A DNA stretch of 16,324 bases from Clostridia bacterium (GCA_017382915.1 JAFNZJ010000030.1:1-16324); one strand, 5' to 3'. Positions 1 through 8,435 are shown, numbered from the stretch's first letter. Numbers and translations: made by a program. Notes: generated by a model from the sequence alone, not told the origin.

Positions 1-1611
1 AATGCTTTAGATGCACATTTAGGCGCAAGCAGACCCTTTTATGCAGTATTTTACGACCTTAGGGATAGCATAAGTAAACTTATTTTCAACAATATAAATT
101 TTGATGAAGCATCACTGATTTCGGCGGTGCTGGTGGGCGACCGTGATTTTTTAGACCGCGATTTTGAAGCCAATGCCAAGGCGGTGGGCATTACACATGT
201 TTTGGTGGTGTCGGGCGGTCATTTGGGTATAATATTTCAACTTTTAAGCGGTGTTTTTGCCCTTTTGAAGGTAAGGCGCAAGGTTGGCAATGTTGCAATG
301 CTTTTTGCAATATTTGCGCTTGAGGCCATATGTGGCTTTTCGCCGTCAATACTGCGCGCAGGTCTTACCTATACAATTTTTATTATAGGCAGACTTATTC
401 ACCGCAACCCCGACCCGCTTAATTCTTTAGGCTTGGCCACCATTATTATACTGTTTTTCAACCCCTTTGGGTTTGGAAATTTAGCACTTATGCTGTCATT
501 ATTTTCAACCTTTGGTCTTATTTATTTGTGCCCTATATTTTACGGGTGGTCTACTAAACTTGTTTCAAGATTTTTTAATATTGGCGTTATCACAAAGGGA
601 ATATTGCTAGCCCTTTGCCAAACGCTGGCCGCCATTGTTGCCACCACACCCATTTGTATTTTGGGTATAGGATATATTTCACTTATTGCGCCAATTTCAA
701 ATCTGCTTATAGTTTGGGCAATAAACCTTTTAACATCACTTACCTTTGTAACGGTTATTTTACTTTGCCTGCCATCTGTTTTAAAGGCCTTGGCGGCGGT
801 GCCAATAATTATTTTGTGTCTGCTTACCAGATACACCGTTTATGTTACAAATACACTTGCAAAAATACCGTGGGCTACTGCCGAAACAAAGCCCGAATAT
901 ATTATTTCATTTTTGCTTTTTATATTGATTATACCGACAATACTATTGCTTAAAAACTGTAACCTTCAAAAGCGGGGCAAAATTGCTTTGCGCGCTACTG
1001 CCATTACGCTTGCCTTATCTTCGGTTTTAAGCTTGGTGCTGTTTTATAATTTGTCAAGTGGACCTAAGATTTCGGTGCTTTCGGTTGGTAAGGGCATAAG
1101 CGTTGTAGTGCGCGGAGATGATAAAACCGCCGTAATAGGTGCGGGCGATACCCCAAATGATTACATAAAAATTGAAAATCATTTGTTTGGTATTGGGGCA
1201 AGACAGGTAGATTATTTAATTTTGCCTGCTGCTAACAAACCTTTTGCGGGTGGTGCGCCCGAATTTATAAGTAAACAAAATTCAGTGGTAGCCTACCCTA
1301 ACAGCGGCGACTATGCCGACCGACTTAATTATATTAAAAGGAATAATTTTTATACCTTTAATGGTGTGAATGTCCTTGATTTAGATGATGAAATTCAAAT
1401 TATTATACTGCCTAATGTTGGCAGTGTAATTAACACACCCAATAAAAACATTGTTGTTTATTCGGGTGAGGGAGATATTAACCTACTGTTTAACCTTTGT
1501 CACCATAAATCCCCTACCCTTATTACACACGAAAAATTAAAATCTACCCTAGAATTTACGGTGGGTAAATTGGTTATAACAAATAAGTTAAAGGATACAT
1601 TAGAACTTTAA
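1..1611 (+). CDS. comEC: ComEC/Rec2 family DNA uptake channel, C-terminal part (5' end outside window)
   Basis: This is the inner-membrane channel that carries transforming single-stranded DNA into the cell in naturally competent bacteria. The frame is open from base 1, so the N-terminus is missing; 536 residues are visible. The GTG at 127 is internal, because codons before it already read as family sequence. The competence domain is recognisable from LVGDRDFLD and the HVLVVSGGHL block (HLLAVSGLH in typical members), followed by about eight hydrophobic segments up to base 1050. The C-terminal third aligns in layout with the metallo-beta-lactamase-like domain of ComEC, but the metal ligands are gone: the DVGQGD block reads SVGKGIS and the HPHADH block after VDYLIL reads PAANKPFAGG. 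Its stop lies 16 bases before holA, the usual comEC-holA order. Family assignment is firm; whether it is active in transformation is unknown. Confidence 0.93.
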   Translation, partial: NALDAHLGASRPFYAVFYDLRDSISKLIFNNINFDEASLISAVLVGDRDFLDRDFEANAKAVGITHVLVVSGGHLGIIFQLLSGVFALLKVRRKVGNVAMLFAIFALEAICGFSPSILRAGLTYTIFIIGRLIHRNPDPLNSLGLATIIILFFNPFGFGNLALMLSLFSTFGLIYLCPIFYGWSTKLVSRFFNIGVITKGILLALCQTLAAIVATTPICILGIGYISLIAPISNLLIVWAINLLTSLTFVTVILLCLPSVLKALAAVPIIILCLLTRYTVYVTNTLAKIPWATAETKPEYIISFLLFILIIPTILLLKNCNLQKRGKIALRATAITLALSSVLSLVLFYNLSSGPKISVLSVGKGISVVVRGDDKTAVIGAGDTPNDYIKIENHLFGIGARQVDYLILPAANKPFAGGAPEFISKQNSVVAYPNSGDYADRLNYIKRNNFYTFNGVNVLDLDDEIQIIILPNVGSVINTPNKNIVVYSGEGDINLLFNLCHHKSPTLITHEKLKSTLEFTVGKLVITNKLKDTLEL

Positions 1612-1627
1612 AAACGGAGGTGCCAAA

Positions 1628-2686
1628 ATGATAGCTGAACACGAATTAAGGGCCAAGGTTTCACACGGTATGCTAAAGCCTGTTTATTTGCTGGTTGGCA
1701 ATGACCCGTATTTAACCAAGCGCTATGCCAATTTAATTGCAAAAAAGGCGGTACCCGAAAACCCCGATTTTAACCTTTTTAATATGAAGGAAAACTGCAC
1801 CCTTGAGGATATTTATGACCGACTTTTTCAGTTTTCATTTACGGGGGAAAGAATTTGCGTTTTAGCATCAAACTTTGATTTTGAAGGCTGTCCCATAGGC
1901 ACCTTTAAGGAACTACAAAAAATTGTTGAAAATCCGCCTGAAGCAAATGTACTGGTGCTTTATTATGATGTGCTTAACATAAACACCAAAAAATCAGACC
2001 GCTTTAAAAAGCTTTTAAAATCGGTTGAAAGCGGCGGCGGTGTTGTATGTGAGCTTAACCACAAAACCGAAAACGAACTGGTCAAAATGCTTTGTGACGG
2101 TGCGGCAAAGCGGTTAAGAAAGCTTGATGCCCAAACCGCAAAGTATATGATAAGCATTTGCTCAAACGACCTGAATATTTTAATAAATGAACTTGAAAAG
2201 CTGTGCGCCTTTTTGCCCGAAAACGGTACTATTGACCGCAATACGGTTGACACTGTTTGCGTTAAAACGCTTGAGGCGTCGGTTTATGATATGTCGCGCC
2301 ATATTTTGGCAGGCAGGGGTGAGCAGGCATTTTTTCTTTTGCACACCCTTTTGGCGCAGGGTATATCCCCCGCCGAAATTCACGCCCTTATAGTAAGCGC
2401 ATATGTGGATATTTTTAGGGTCAAGTCGGCAGTTTTAGCAGGTCAAACGGCCGAAAGCATTGCGGCTGATTTTGGCTACCCGCCAAACCGAGTTTTTGTT
2501 TTAAACAATGCCCTGCGTGATGCAAAGCGCCTTAGCGAAAAGCAAATATCCCTTATATTAAAGGAACTGCTAAATGTAGATTCCATAGTCAAAAACGATG
2601 TTAAAATTAGTGGTGATAACGCAAAAACCGCGCTTGAAACACTAATTACCAAGATACTTAAAATCACCGCCGGAGGGGTTAAATGA
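1628..2686 (+). CDS. holA: DNA polymerase III subunit delta
   Basis: Delta is the clamp-loader subunit that opens the beta sliding clamp so it can be placed on primed DNA during replication. The 352-residue length matches the family (about 330-350). The start region MLKPVYLLVGNDPYLTKRY is the typical delta N-terminus with its degenerate P-loop-like GNDPYL. The middle carries the LNILINELEKL helix, and the end the conserved helical collar domain (ILKELLNVDSIVKND). A clear ribosome site GGAGGTG (1617-1623) precedes the ATG. The position directly after comEC is the standard arrangement in Firmicutes. The last four bases overlap the next gene (ATGA), pointing to translational coupling. Confidence 0.95.
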   Translation: MIAEHELRAKVSHGMLKPVYLLVGNDPYLTKRYANLIAKKAVPENPDFNLFNMKENCTLEDIYDRLFQFSFTGERICVLASNFDFEGCPIGTFKELQKIVENPPEANVLVLYYDVLNINTKKSDRFKKLLKSVESGGGVVCELNHKTENELVKMLCDGAAKRLRKLDAQTAKYMISICSNDLNILINELEKLCAFLPENGTIDRNTVDTVCVKTLEASVYDMSRHILAGRGEQAFFLLHTLLAQGISPAEIHALIVSAYVDIFRVKSAVLAGQTAESIAADFGYPPNRVFVLNNALRDAKRLSEKQISLILKELLNVDSIVKNDVKISGDNAKTALETLITKILKITAGGVK

Positions 2687-3270
2687 TAAAGCTTGATATG
2701 CCCATTATTGTTGAGGGCAAATATGATAAAATTAAGCTTTCAGAAATTTTTGATGCCGTAATAATAACAACCGATGGCTTTGGCATTTTTAAAAATAAGC
2801 AAAAGGCGGCACTTATTAAAAAGCTGGCCGAAAAAAACGGAGTCATAGTTTTAACCGACAGTGACAGTGCGGGTTCAATAATACGCTCACACCTTAAAAA
2901 TATTTTAAGTGATGATAAAATTCACCATGTTTTACTGCCCCCCGTAAAGGGTAAGGAGCGCCGTAAATCAAAGCCATCTGCCGAAGGGCTTTTGGGTGTT
3001 GAGGGCACCAAAAAGGATGTTATTATTAAGGCCTTTGAAAGGTTTTTACCAAAGGATAAAGCCCAAAAAAGCAAGACCTCAATATCTACCGCTTTTTTAA
3101 TGTCACAGGGACTTAGCGGTACCGAAAACAGCCTTAATAAAAGAAAATACCTTTTAGAAAAATTAGGACTTCCCTACTGTGTTTCAACCGCCACCCTTAA
3201 AAAGGTTTTAGGCGAAATATCAAGCGAGGAAGAAATTGCTTTAATAATGAAAGATTATAAAGAGGTGTAA
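2683..3270 (+). CDS. TOPRIM-domain protein resembling ribonuclease M5 (DUF4093 C-terminus)
   Basis: RNase M5 matures the 5S rRNA precursor in low-GC Gram-positives using a TOPRIM catalytic fold. Here the TOPRIM acidic residues are visible: Glu11 in VEGKYDK, and Asp59 and Asp61 in LTDSDSAG. The GVEGTKK stretch near residues 106-111 resembles the GVEHAS block of RNase M5, and the C-terminal half (KLGLPYCVSTATLKKVL) fits the DUF4093 domain found in that family. At 195 residues it has the expected size. It starts in the ATGA overlap with holA and has GGAGGGG just upstream. RnmV normally sits next to ksgA/rsmA; the location between holA and a WYL regulator is different, so an RNase M5 homologue with another RNA target cannot be excluded. 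TOPRIM assignment is sure; the exact substrate is inferred. Confidence 0.75.
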   Translation: MIKLDMPIIVEGKYDKIKLSEIFDAVIITTDGFGIFKNKQKAALIKKLAEKNGVIVLTDSDSAGSIIRSHLKNILSDDKIHHVLLPPVKGKERRKSKPSAEGLLGVEGTKKDVIIKAFERFLPKDKAQKSKTSISTAFLMSQGLSGTENSLNKRKYLLEKLGLPYCVSTATLKKVLGEISSEEEIALIMKDYKEV

Positions 3271-3273
3271 AAA

Positions 3274-4269
3274 ATGGCAGGCAAAAATCAGCGTACAAGA
3301 GTTTTAACGCTGCTTAAAATTTTAATGCAAAAAACCGATGAGCAGCATCCGCTAAACTCTGCCGAGCTTATTGCCAATCTAAACAGTTTTGGCATTGAGT
3401 GTGACCGCAAAACAATTTACGATGATATTGAGGCCCTTAATTTATGCGGTTATAACATTATACAAACCCGCGGTGCCAAATCGGGCTATTTTATGGCCTC
3501 ACGCGATTTTGAACTGCCCGAAATTGCCCTGCTTACCGATGCGGTTTTAGCTGCCGATTTTATTACCCGCAAAAAGACCAACACCTTAATAAATAAATTA
3601 AAGGGTCTTTTAAACGAATATCAGGCCGAAAGCTATTCAGGTCGTAGCTTTATTGATAACCGCAATAAGGGTGATAATGAAGAAATTTATTACAGCATAG
3701 ATGCCATTGAGCGCGGTGTTGCCGCTAAAAAGAAAATTACCTTTAAGTATGTGCGCCACACCCTAAACGGAGGTCGCACACCCCAAGTAACCATAAAAGA
3801 AATGAAGGCAAGCCCATATGCCCTTATCTGGGCAGAGGACCACTACTACCTGGTTTGCAACAATGAAAAGTATGATAATTTAATGCATCTGCGCCTTGAC
3901 CGTATGAAATCGGTAAATGTTACCGATGAGGATTGGCGCCATTTTAGTGAGGTTAGTGAATATAAAACCGAATTTAATACTGCTGATTATACCGACAAGG
4001 TATTTAATATGTTTAGTGGTGAGCAGGAGGAAATTACCCTTGACTGCAGTACCGAAATATTAGAGCAGGTTATTGACAGATTTTCGGATAAAATTTTTAT
4101 CAGGGATGCGGGCGAAAACCGATTTTTATTCAGTCACAAGGCCTTTATAAGCGACGGACTGGTAAACTGGATATTACAGTTTGGTGATAAAATGCAGGTT
4201 AAAAGTCCCGAAAAATTAAAGGTAAAAATAAATCAGCGCATAGCATCAATAAGCAACATATATAAATAA
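3274..4269 (+). CDS. WYL-domain transcriptional regulator with N-terminal winged HTH
   Basis: Residues 1-75 form a DeoR/HTH_11-type winged helix (LTLLKIL..ELIANL..DRKTIYDDIEAL..GYNI..GYF). Residues 140-230 form a WYL domain: SPYALIWAEDHYYLVCNN carries the aromatic-aromatic-Leu core (Tyr191, Tyr192, Leu193), followed by the usual LRLDRM at 207-211. The C-terminal part (about 240-330) is the WCX-type extension common in these proteins. WYL regulators are thought to bind small ligands or nucleic acid and often act as repressors; the target here is not evident. The ATG is 3 bases after the previous stop, with GAGGTG as ribosome site, so it belongs to the comEC-holA run. A hairpin follows its stop. 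Confidence 0.88.
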   Translation: MAGKNQRTRVLTLLKILMQKTDEQHPLNSAELIANLNSFGIECDRKTIYDDIEALNLCGYNIIQTRGAKSGYFMASRDFELPEIALLTDAVLAADFITRKKTNTLINKLKGLLNEYQAESYSGRSFIDNRNKGDNEEIYYSIDAIERGVAAKKKITFKYVRHTLNGGRTPQVTIKEMKASPYALIWAEDHYYLVCNNEKYDNLMHLRLDRMKSVNVTDEDWRHFSEVSEYKTEFNTADYTDKVFNMFSGEQEEITLDCSTEILEQVIDRFSDKIFIRDAGENRFLFSHKAFISDGLVNWILQFGDKMQVKSPEKLKVKINQRIASISNIYK

Positions 4270-4276
4270 CATAAAC

Positions 4277-4320
4277 CCCCTTTTATTCTCATATACTTAA
4301 AAGAATAAAAGGGGTTGTTT
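4277..4320 (+). terminator. Hairpin after WYL gene, overlapping the bofA-like ribosome site
   Basis: The arm CCCCTTTTATTCT (4277-4289) pairs with AGAATAAAAGGGG (4302-4314), giving a 13-bp perfect stem with a 12-base loop and a T-rich tail (TTGTTTTATTT). It qualifies as an intrinsic terminator for the upstream operon. Its 3' arm also supplies the AAAAGGGG that is the only plausible ribosome site for the next gene, so it may instead, or also, control translation of that gene. Confidence 0.75.
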
Positions 4321-4323
4321 TAT

Positions 4324-4584
4324 TTGATTAAAATAGTTTTAATTAGCCTTTTGGTCATATATTTTTTGATTTATTTATTGCTTGCCGCCAAAACTGGCAA
4401 GCCCTTTAAAACAATTTTTTTGTACTCATTTTTAGGTGTTTTAGGTATGACCTTGGTGAATGTTTTTTCCTACCTTAGCGGGGTGTACATACCAATAAAC
4501 GGCTATTCGGTTGGATTTTCTGCCGCCCTTGGGTTGCCCGGTACGGTTACACTGTTAATAGTAAGGTTAATATTTTTAAATTAA
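4324..4584 (+). CDS. BofA-like membrane protein (pro-sigma-K processing inhibitor family)
   Basis: BofA holds the SpoIVFB protease inactive in the forespore membrane of sporulating Bacilli; related short proteins are widespread in Clostridia. This 86-residue product is nearly all hydrophobic: one segment at about residues 2-21, then KTGKPFKTIFLYSFLGVLGMTLVN, and a C-terminal stretch with the family pattern IPIN(G)...GLPGTVTLLIVRLI. Start choice: TTG at 4324 lies 9 bases after AGGGG; a TTG at 4315 would add three residues but has no spacer from that site. The site sits in the 3' arm of a hairpin. Presence of this family suggests a spore-forming ancestry, not proof of sporulation. It converges on the HAD phosphatase gene. 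Confidence 0.8.
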   Translation: MIKIVLISLLVIYFLIYLLLAAKTGKPFKTIFLYSFLGVLGMTLVNVFSYLSGVYIPINGYSVGFSAALGLPGTVTLLIVRLIFLN

Positions 4585-4617
4585 AAGCCTTTTGGACCTA
4601 CTCCAAAAGGCTTTTTT
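4583..4617 (+). terminator. Bidirectional intrinsic terminator between convergent genes
   Basis: AGCCTTTTGGA (4586-4596) pairs with TCCAAAAGGCT (4602-4612) around a 5-base loop; flanking A and T runs extend the stem and give a T6 tail on the + strand and TTTTAATTT on the - strand. It lies exactly between the BofA-like gene (+) and the HAD phosphatase gene (-), so it can end transcripts from both sides. Confidence 0.9.
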
Positions 4618-4618
4618 A

Positions 4619-5419
4619 CTACTTTATTGCAGCTGTAATATAACTGCAGTCGGGCAAAACCATTTCGGGCTTTACATCCGATGCATTTAAAATTTCTTCA
4701 GTGGTTTCACCGCTCATAACCAATATACTGTGGGCACCTGCATTTACACCGCTTTTAATATCGGTATAAATTCTGTCACCTACAACGGCCGTTTCGGCCG
4801 GTGAAACACCTTTTTTTGCCATTGCCAAGGTTGGCATTAAGGGTGATGGCTTGCCAATAAAAAGCGGCTCTTTACCGGTGGCATTTTTTAGCATTATACT
4901 AACACTGCCACAGTCGGGCACACTGCCAAATTCGGTAGGGCAAACCAAATCGGGGTTGGTTGCAATATAGGGTATGTCGCGGGTTAATAAAAGTCTGCTT
5001 ACATCCTCAAGCTTTTTAAAGGTAAGCTCGGTATCAAAGCCCATTACTATTAAATCAACCTTATCTAAATCTTCGGTAACGGTAAAGCCTGCCGATATAA
5101 GCTCATCCTTAAATGATTTAGTTCCGCAAACATAAAGGTTAGCGCCCTTAAAATTATTATTAAGATAGTATGCGGTGGCCTGCGATGATGTTAAAAAATC
5201 ATCCTTGGTGGCTTTAACGCCCAAGTTTTCAAGCTTTTTAACATAATCTAAAACACTTTTTGATGAGTTGTTGGTCATAAACAAATAGTCTGCGCCGTTT
5301 TCCCTTATGGTGCTAAGCAGTTCATTTGTAAAATCAAACAACCTATTGCCCAAATAAAGGGTGCCATCCATATCAAAAAGGAAAAGCTTTATTTGCTTTA
5401 ACAGCTCGTTACCCTGCAT
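4619..5419 (-). CDS. HAD superfamily class IIA phosphatase (NagD-like)
   Basis: The protein is a magnesium-dependent phosphatase of the NagD/AraL/PGP-like group, acting on small phosphorylated metabolites. All HAD motifs are in place: DMDGTLYLG (nucleophile Asp16, acid Asp18), TNNSSK (Thr49-Asn51), Lys190 in FIGKPSP and GDRIYTD (Asp215 and Asp220). The class IIA cap lies between motifs II and III (about residues 75-185). Length 266 is normal. The ribosome site AAAGG is about 10 bases before the ATG. It follows the malic enzyme gene by 48 bases with no terminator seen, so it may be the last gene of the mgtC-malic enzyme operon. Substrate unknown; glycerol-phosphate or phosphoglycolate clean-up would fit the neighbours, but that is inference. 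Confidence 0.9.
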   Translation of the reverse strand: MQGNELLKQIKLFLFDMDGTLYLGNRLFDFTNELLSTIRENGADYLFMTNNSSKSVLDYVKKLENLGVKATKDDFLTSSQATAYYLNNNFKGANLYVCGTKSFKDELISAGFTVTEDLDKVDLIVMGFDTELTFKKLEDVSRLLLTRDIPYIATNPDLVCPTEFGSVPDCGSVSIMLKNATGKEPLFIGKPSPLMPTLAMAKKGVSPAETAVVGDRIYTDIKSGVNAGAHSILVMSGETTEEILNASDVKPEMVLPDCSYITAAIK

Positions 5420-5467
5420 TTTTTCACTACCTTTAACTAATAATACTTTTATATTACAATAAGACCA

Positions 5468-6640
5468 CTAAATACGGGCTACCCCTGTTTCCTTGGCGGT
5501 TTTAATAACTGCCTCTGCAACAACCTTTGCCACCCTTTTATCAAGTGCAGTAGCAATAATATTTTCCTCACTTATTTCATCATCAGGAATAAGTGAAGCC
5601 AGCGCAAATGATGTAGCAACCTTCATTTCTTCGTTAATACAGGTTGCACGGCAATCAAGGGCGCCACGGAAAATACCGGGGAAGGCAAGAACATTGTTAA
5701 TTTGGTTAGGGAAGTCAGACCTACCTGTACCTACTACCCTTGCGCCTGCTTTTTTGGCGATGTCGGGCATAATTTCGGGTGTGGGGTTGGCCATGGGGAA
5801 CATTATGGCATCACTTGCCATTGATTTGACCATATCCTCACTGACAAGGTTGGGTGCCGATACACCTATAAAAACATCTGCGCCAACAAGGGCATCTGCC
5901 AAGGTGCCTTTTTTATTTTCAAGGTTGGTAACCTTTGCAATTTCTTCCTGTGCGGGGTTGTTGTTTGCATCCCCCGCCGAAATAATGCCAAAGCGGTCAC
6001 AGAAGGTAAGATTTTTAACACCAATATTCATAAGGTGCTTACCAATAGCAATACCTGCCGAGCCTGCACCGTTGATTACAACCTTTACCTTATCAATCTG
6101 CTTTTTAACAAGCTTTAAGGCGTTTATAAGGGCGGCTGCCACAACAATAGCCGTGCCGTGTTGGTCATCGTGGAAAATCGGAATATCGCAAATTTCTTTA
6201 AGCTTTTGCTCAATTTCAAAGCAACGGGGTGCTGAAATATCTTCAAGATTTATTCCACCGAAACTGCCCGAAAGCAAATATACTGTGCGGACAATTTCAT
6301 CAACATCCTTTGATTTTATACAAAGCGGGAATGCATCAACATCAGCAAACTCCTTAAATAAGGCGCATTTACCCTCCATAACGGGCATACCTGCCTCAGG
6401 ACCAATATCACCAAGACCTAGCACGGCAGTACCATCGGTTACAACCGCAACAAGGTTTGAACGGCGGGTTAAATCGTAGGATTTGTTAATGTCCTTATTT
6501 ATTTCTAAACAAGGCTCTGCAACACCGGGGGTATATGCTAACGATAAATCCTCACGGGTGTCAATCTTGGCGCGGGATACAACCTCAATTTTGCCGCCCC
6601 ATTCATAGTGCTTTTTTAATGACTCTTGTCTGATGTCCAT
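5468..6640 (-). CDS. NAD(P)-dependent malic enzyme (oxaloacetate-decarboxylating)
   Basis: The enzyme converts malate to pyruvate and CO2 while reducing NAD(P). It is the short bacterial form (390 residues). Visible features: AYTPGVAEPC with catalytic Tyr36; MEGKCALFK with catalytic Lys91; NLEDISAPRCFEIE with metal ligands Glu133/Asp134; the FHDDQHGTA signature at 157-164; the Rossmann GAGSAG at 191-196; and PMANPTPEI near residue 285. The gene starts 4 bases after the stop of the LDH2-type dehydrogenase, with its ribosome site GGGAGG inside the end of that gene, so both are co-translated. A dehydrogenase that can make malate from oxaloacetate next to malic enzyme is the enzyme pair of the malate shunt. 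Cofactor preference cannot be read safely. Confidence 0.95.
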   Translation of the reverse strand: MDIRQESLKKHYEWGGKIEVVSRAKIDTREDLSLAYTPGVAEPCLEINKDINKSYDLTRRSNLVAVVTDGTAVLGLGDIGPEAGMPVMEGKCALFKEFADVDAFPLCIKSKDVDEIVRTVYLLSGSFGGINLEDISAPRCFEIEQKLKEICDIPIFHDDQHGTAIVVAAALINALKLVKKQIDKVKVVINGAGSAGIAIGKHLMNIGVKNLTFCDRFGIISAGDANNNPAQEEIAKVTNLENKKGTLADALVGADVFIGVSAPNLVSEDMVKSMASDAIMFPMANPTPEIMPDIAKKAGARVVGTGRSDFPNQINNVLAFPGIFRGALDCRATCINEEMKVATSFALASLIPDDEISEENIIATALDKRVAKVVAEAVIKTAKETGVARI

Positions 6641-6644
6641 TTTA

Positions 6645-7757
6645 TTAGTCCTCCCAAGGGAATTTGTACTGAGTAAGACCTAACTCATCGCGAATCTCGG
6701 TAATTTCTTTTTGTACCGACTCATTTATAGGCACGCCGCTTTCACGGGCAAGGCCAATTTCATATTCTTTTTCGCCTGCGGTGTAAATTCTTTCAGCGCC
6801 GGGTGCTTTTTTAGATGCACGCATACTGCGACAGATGTCGCCGGCCTTTTTACGGGCAATATCTTCACCCATAAAGTGTTCGGTATCAATTGCAATAAAC
6901 CAGTGACCTAACTGATAGGGGCGGATATTGCCGTTTTCATCCTTACCGTCAAGGGCTTTACCGTAAGCGCCGTCCTGTAAGATAGATGAGAAAAACTCAA
7001 CAGCCAAAGCAAAGCCATAGCCTTTATAGCCACCTAAAGCCTCACCAATACCGCCAAGGGTGGTAAGGGCGGCTGTGCCACCGCGGATTTTTTTAAGTGC
7101 CACGCCTGCATCGCCCTCAACTGCGTTACCGTCGGTATCAATAATGGTGCCGGGATGTACATCCTCACCTATTCTTTCATAATACTCCACCTTACCGTTT
7201 TGGGTAATTGAAGTAGCGCAGTCAAAGTTAAAATCAAATGCCTCATCGGTGGGTACACCAATGGTAAAGGGGTTGGTACCAAACATACCCTCAACACCGT
7301 GTGTAGGTGCAACAGAGGGGCGTGCATTTGTACCGGTCATACCAATACAGCCTGCCTTGGTTGCCATTGTTGAATAGTAACCTGCTATACCATAATGGCA
7401 TGAATTACGAACAACAACCATACCCATACCATATTCCTTTGCCTTTGCGATGGCCATGCTCATAGCCTTATGACCGATTACCTGACCCATACCGTGATGA
7501 CCGTCAATAACTGCGGTGGTTGGGGTTTCTTTTAAGATTTCAATTTCGGTAACTGCGTTTTGAATACCTGCCTTAATTCTGTCAAGGTAAACAGGCTTAA
7601 AGCGGTTAACACCGTGTGATTCAATGCCGCGTTTATCCGACTCTAAAAGTACATCTGCGCAAATTTCTGCGTCCTTTTTGGGGATACCGTAACCAACAAA
7701 AGCATCAATCACAAAGTTGGTTATGGTCTTCCAATCTACTACCTGTGTTTTGTTCAT
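6645..7757 (-). CDS. Malate/L-lactate dehydrogenase, LDH2 (YlbC/ComC) family
   Basis: LDH2-family NAD(P)H oxidoreductases interconvert 2-oxo acids and 2-hydroxy acids such as malate, lactate or ureidoglycolate; they are unrelated in fold to classical LDH. The 370-residue product shows the family blocks: SDKRGIESHGVNRF with His48, VRNSCHYGIAGYY with catalytic His121, GMTGTNARPSVAPTHG, MFGTNPFTIGVP and the glycine-rich GGYKGYGFALAVEFFSSIL. The ribosome site AAGGAG lies 9 bases before the ATG. It is 23 bases after the mgtC-like gene and 4 bases before malic enzyme. The neighbour favours malate/oxaloacetate as substrate, but specificity is inferred. Confidence 0.92.
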   Translation of the reverse strand: MNKTQVVDWKTITNFVIDAFVGYGIPKKDAEICADVLLESDKRGIESHGVNRFKPVYLDRIKAGIQNAVTEIEILKETPTTAVIDGHHGMGQVIGHKAMSMAIAKAKEYGMGMVVVRNSCHYGIAGYYSTMATKAGCIGMTGTNARPSVAPTHGVEGMFGTNPFTIGVPTDEAFDFNFDCATSITQNGKVEYYERIGEDVHPGTIIDTDGNAVEGDAGVALKKIRGGTAALTTLGGIGEALGGYKGYGFALAVEFFSSILQDGAYGKALDGKDENGNIRPYQLGHWFIAIDTEHFMGEDIARKKAGDICRSMRASKKAPGAERIYTAGEKEYEIGLARESGVPINESVQKEITEIRDELGLTQYKFPWED

Positions 7758-7780
7758 AACTATTTCTCCTTATAAAAATT

Positions 7781-8422
7781 TTAATCTTCAACAACATATA
7801 AAACATTGTCTATTTTACAAATTAACTCAAGGTCAATTTTATAACGTTTATCGGTGCTGATTATCAGTCCTATATTACCCTGCTTGCCGCTTTTTGGGGC
7901 AACCACCTCATAGTCGGGTGTTTTAGGAAAAACTGCCTTTATTTGATTTAAGGTTTCATTAAGAATTGACATATCAGCAAGCTCTGCATAAAAGGTTTCA
8001 TTGCGACGCTTTGATTTTTCAAGAAGACCAAGCAGCATGGTTGAAATTAAAAGCAGTGCCGCACCAATACCTGCGCCAAGGTAAAATCCGTAGCCAAGTG
8101 CTATGCCTATTGTTGCGGTTGCCCACACACCTGCGGCGGTGGTAAGACCCTTAACAATATTACCGTTTTTAAGCACAATCATACCTGCGCCCAAAAAACC
8201 TACACCCGAAATTACCTGCGCGGCAAGGCGCATAACATCGCCACCTGTTTGTAGTACAGTGTTTACATAAACACCTGTCATTGCCGTTATGGTGGAGCCA
8301 AGACAAACCAAAATATGTGTACGCATACCCGCCGCTCTACCGTGGCGACCACGCTCAGTACCGATTAGTCCACCTATTAAAACCGCCAAAAACAGTCTGA
8401 AAATAATTTGTTCTAATGTCAT
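7781..8422 (-). CDS. MgtC/SapB family membrane protein
   Basis: MgtC-type proteins are small inner-membrane proteins linked to magnesium limitation, membrane potential and ATP homeostasis in several bacteria; the biochemical role is not settled. Residues 1-140 contain about four membrane spans with the family blocks FLAVLIGGLIGTERGRHG, GMRTHILVCLGS, QVISGVGFLGAGMI and GLTTAAGVWATATIGIALG. Residues 150-213 form a soluble C-terminal domain (YEVVAPKSGKQGNIGLII..). Length 213 is normal. The ribosome site AAGGGGG is a few bases before the ATG. It is the first gene after an attenuator-like leader and is followed closely by the LDH2-type and malic enzyme genes. No magnesium M-box riboswitch is seen. 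Confidence 0.9.
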   Translation of the reverse strand: MTLEQIIFRLFLAVLIGGLIGTERGRHGRAAGMRTHILVCLGSTITAMTGVYVNTVLQTGGDVMRLAAQVISGVGFLGAGMIVLKNGNIVKGLTTAAGVWATATIGIALGYGFYLGAGIGAALLLISTMLLGLLEKSKRRNETFYAELADMSILNETLNQIKAVFPKTPDYEVVAPKSGKQGNIGLIISTDKRYKIDLELICKIDNVLYVVED

Positions 8423-8435
8423 AATTATTCCCCCT

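Noticed and set aside
127..129. GTG as start of comEC
   Set aside because: The frame is open back to base 1 and the preceding residues read as normal ComEC sequence, so the gene begins outside the window.
5493..6479. 328-codon open frame on the + strand
   Set aside because: It lies wholly antisense to the malic enzyme, whose catalytic motifs are all intact. The translation is Ser/Ala/Ile-rich with no family likeness, as expected of a shadow frame.
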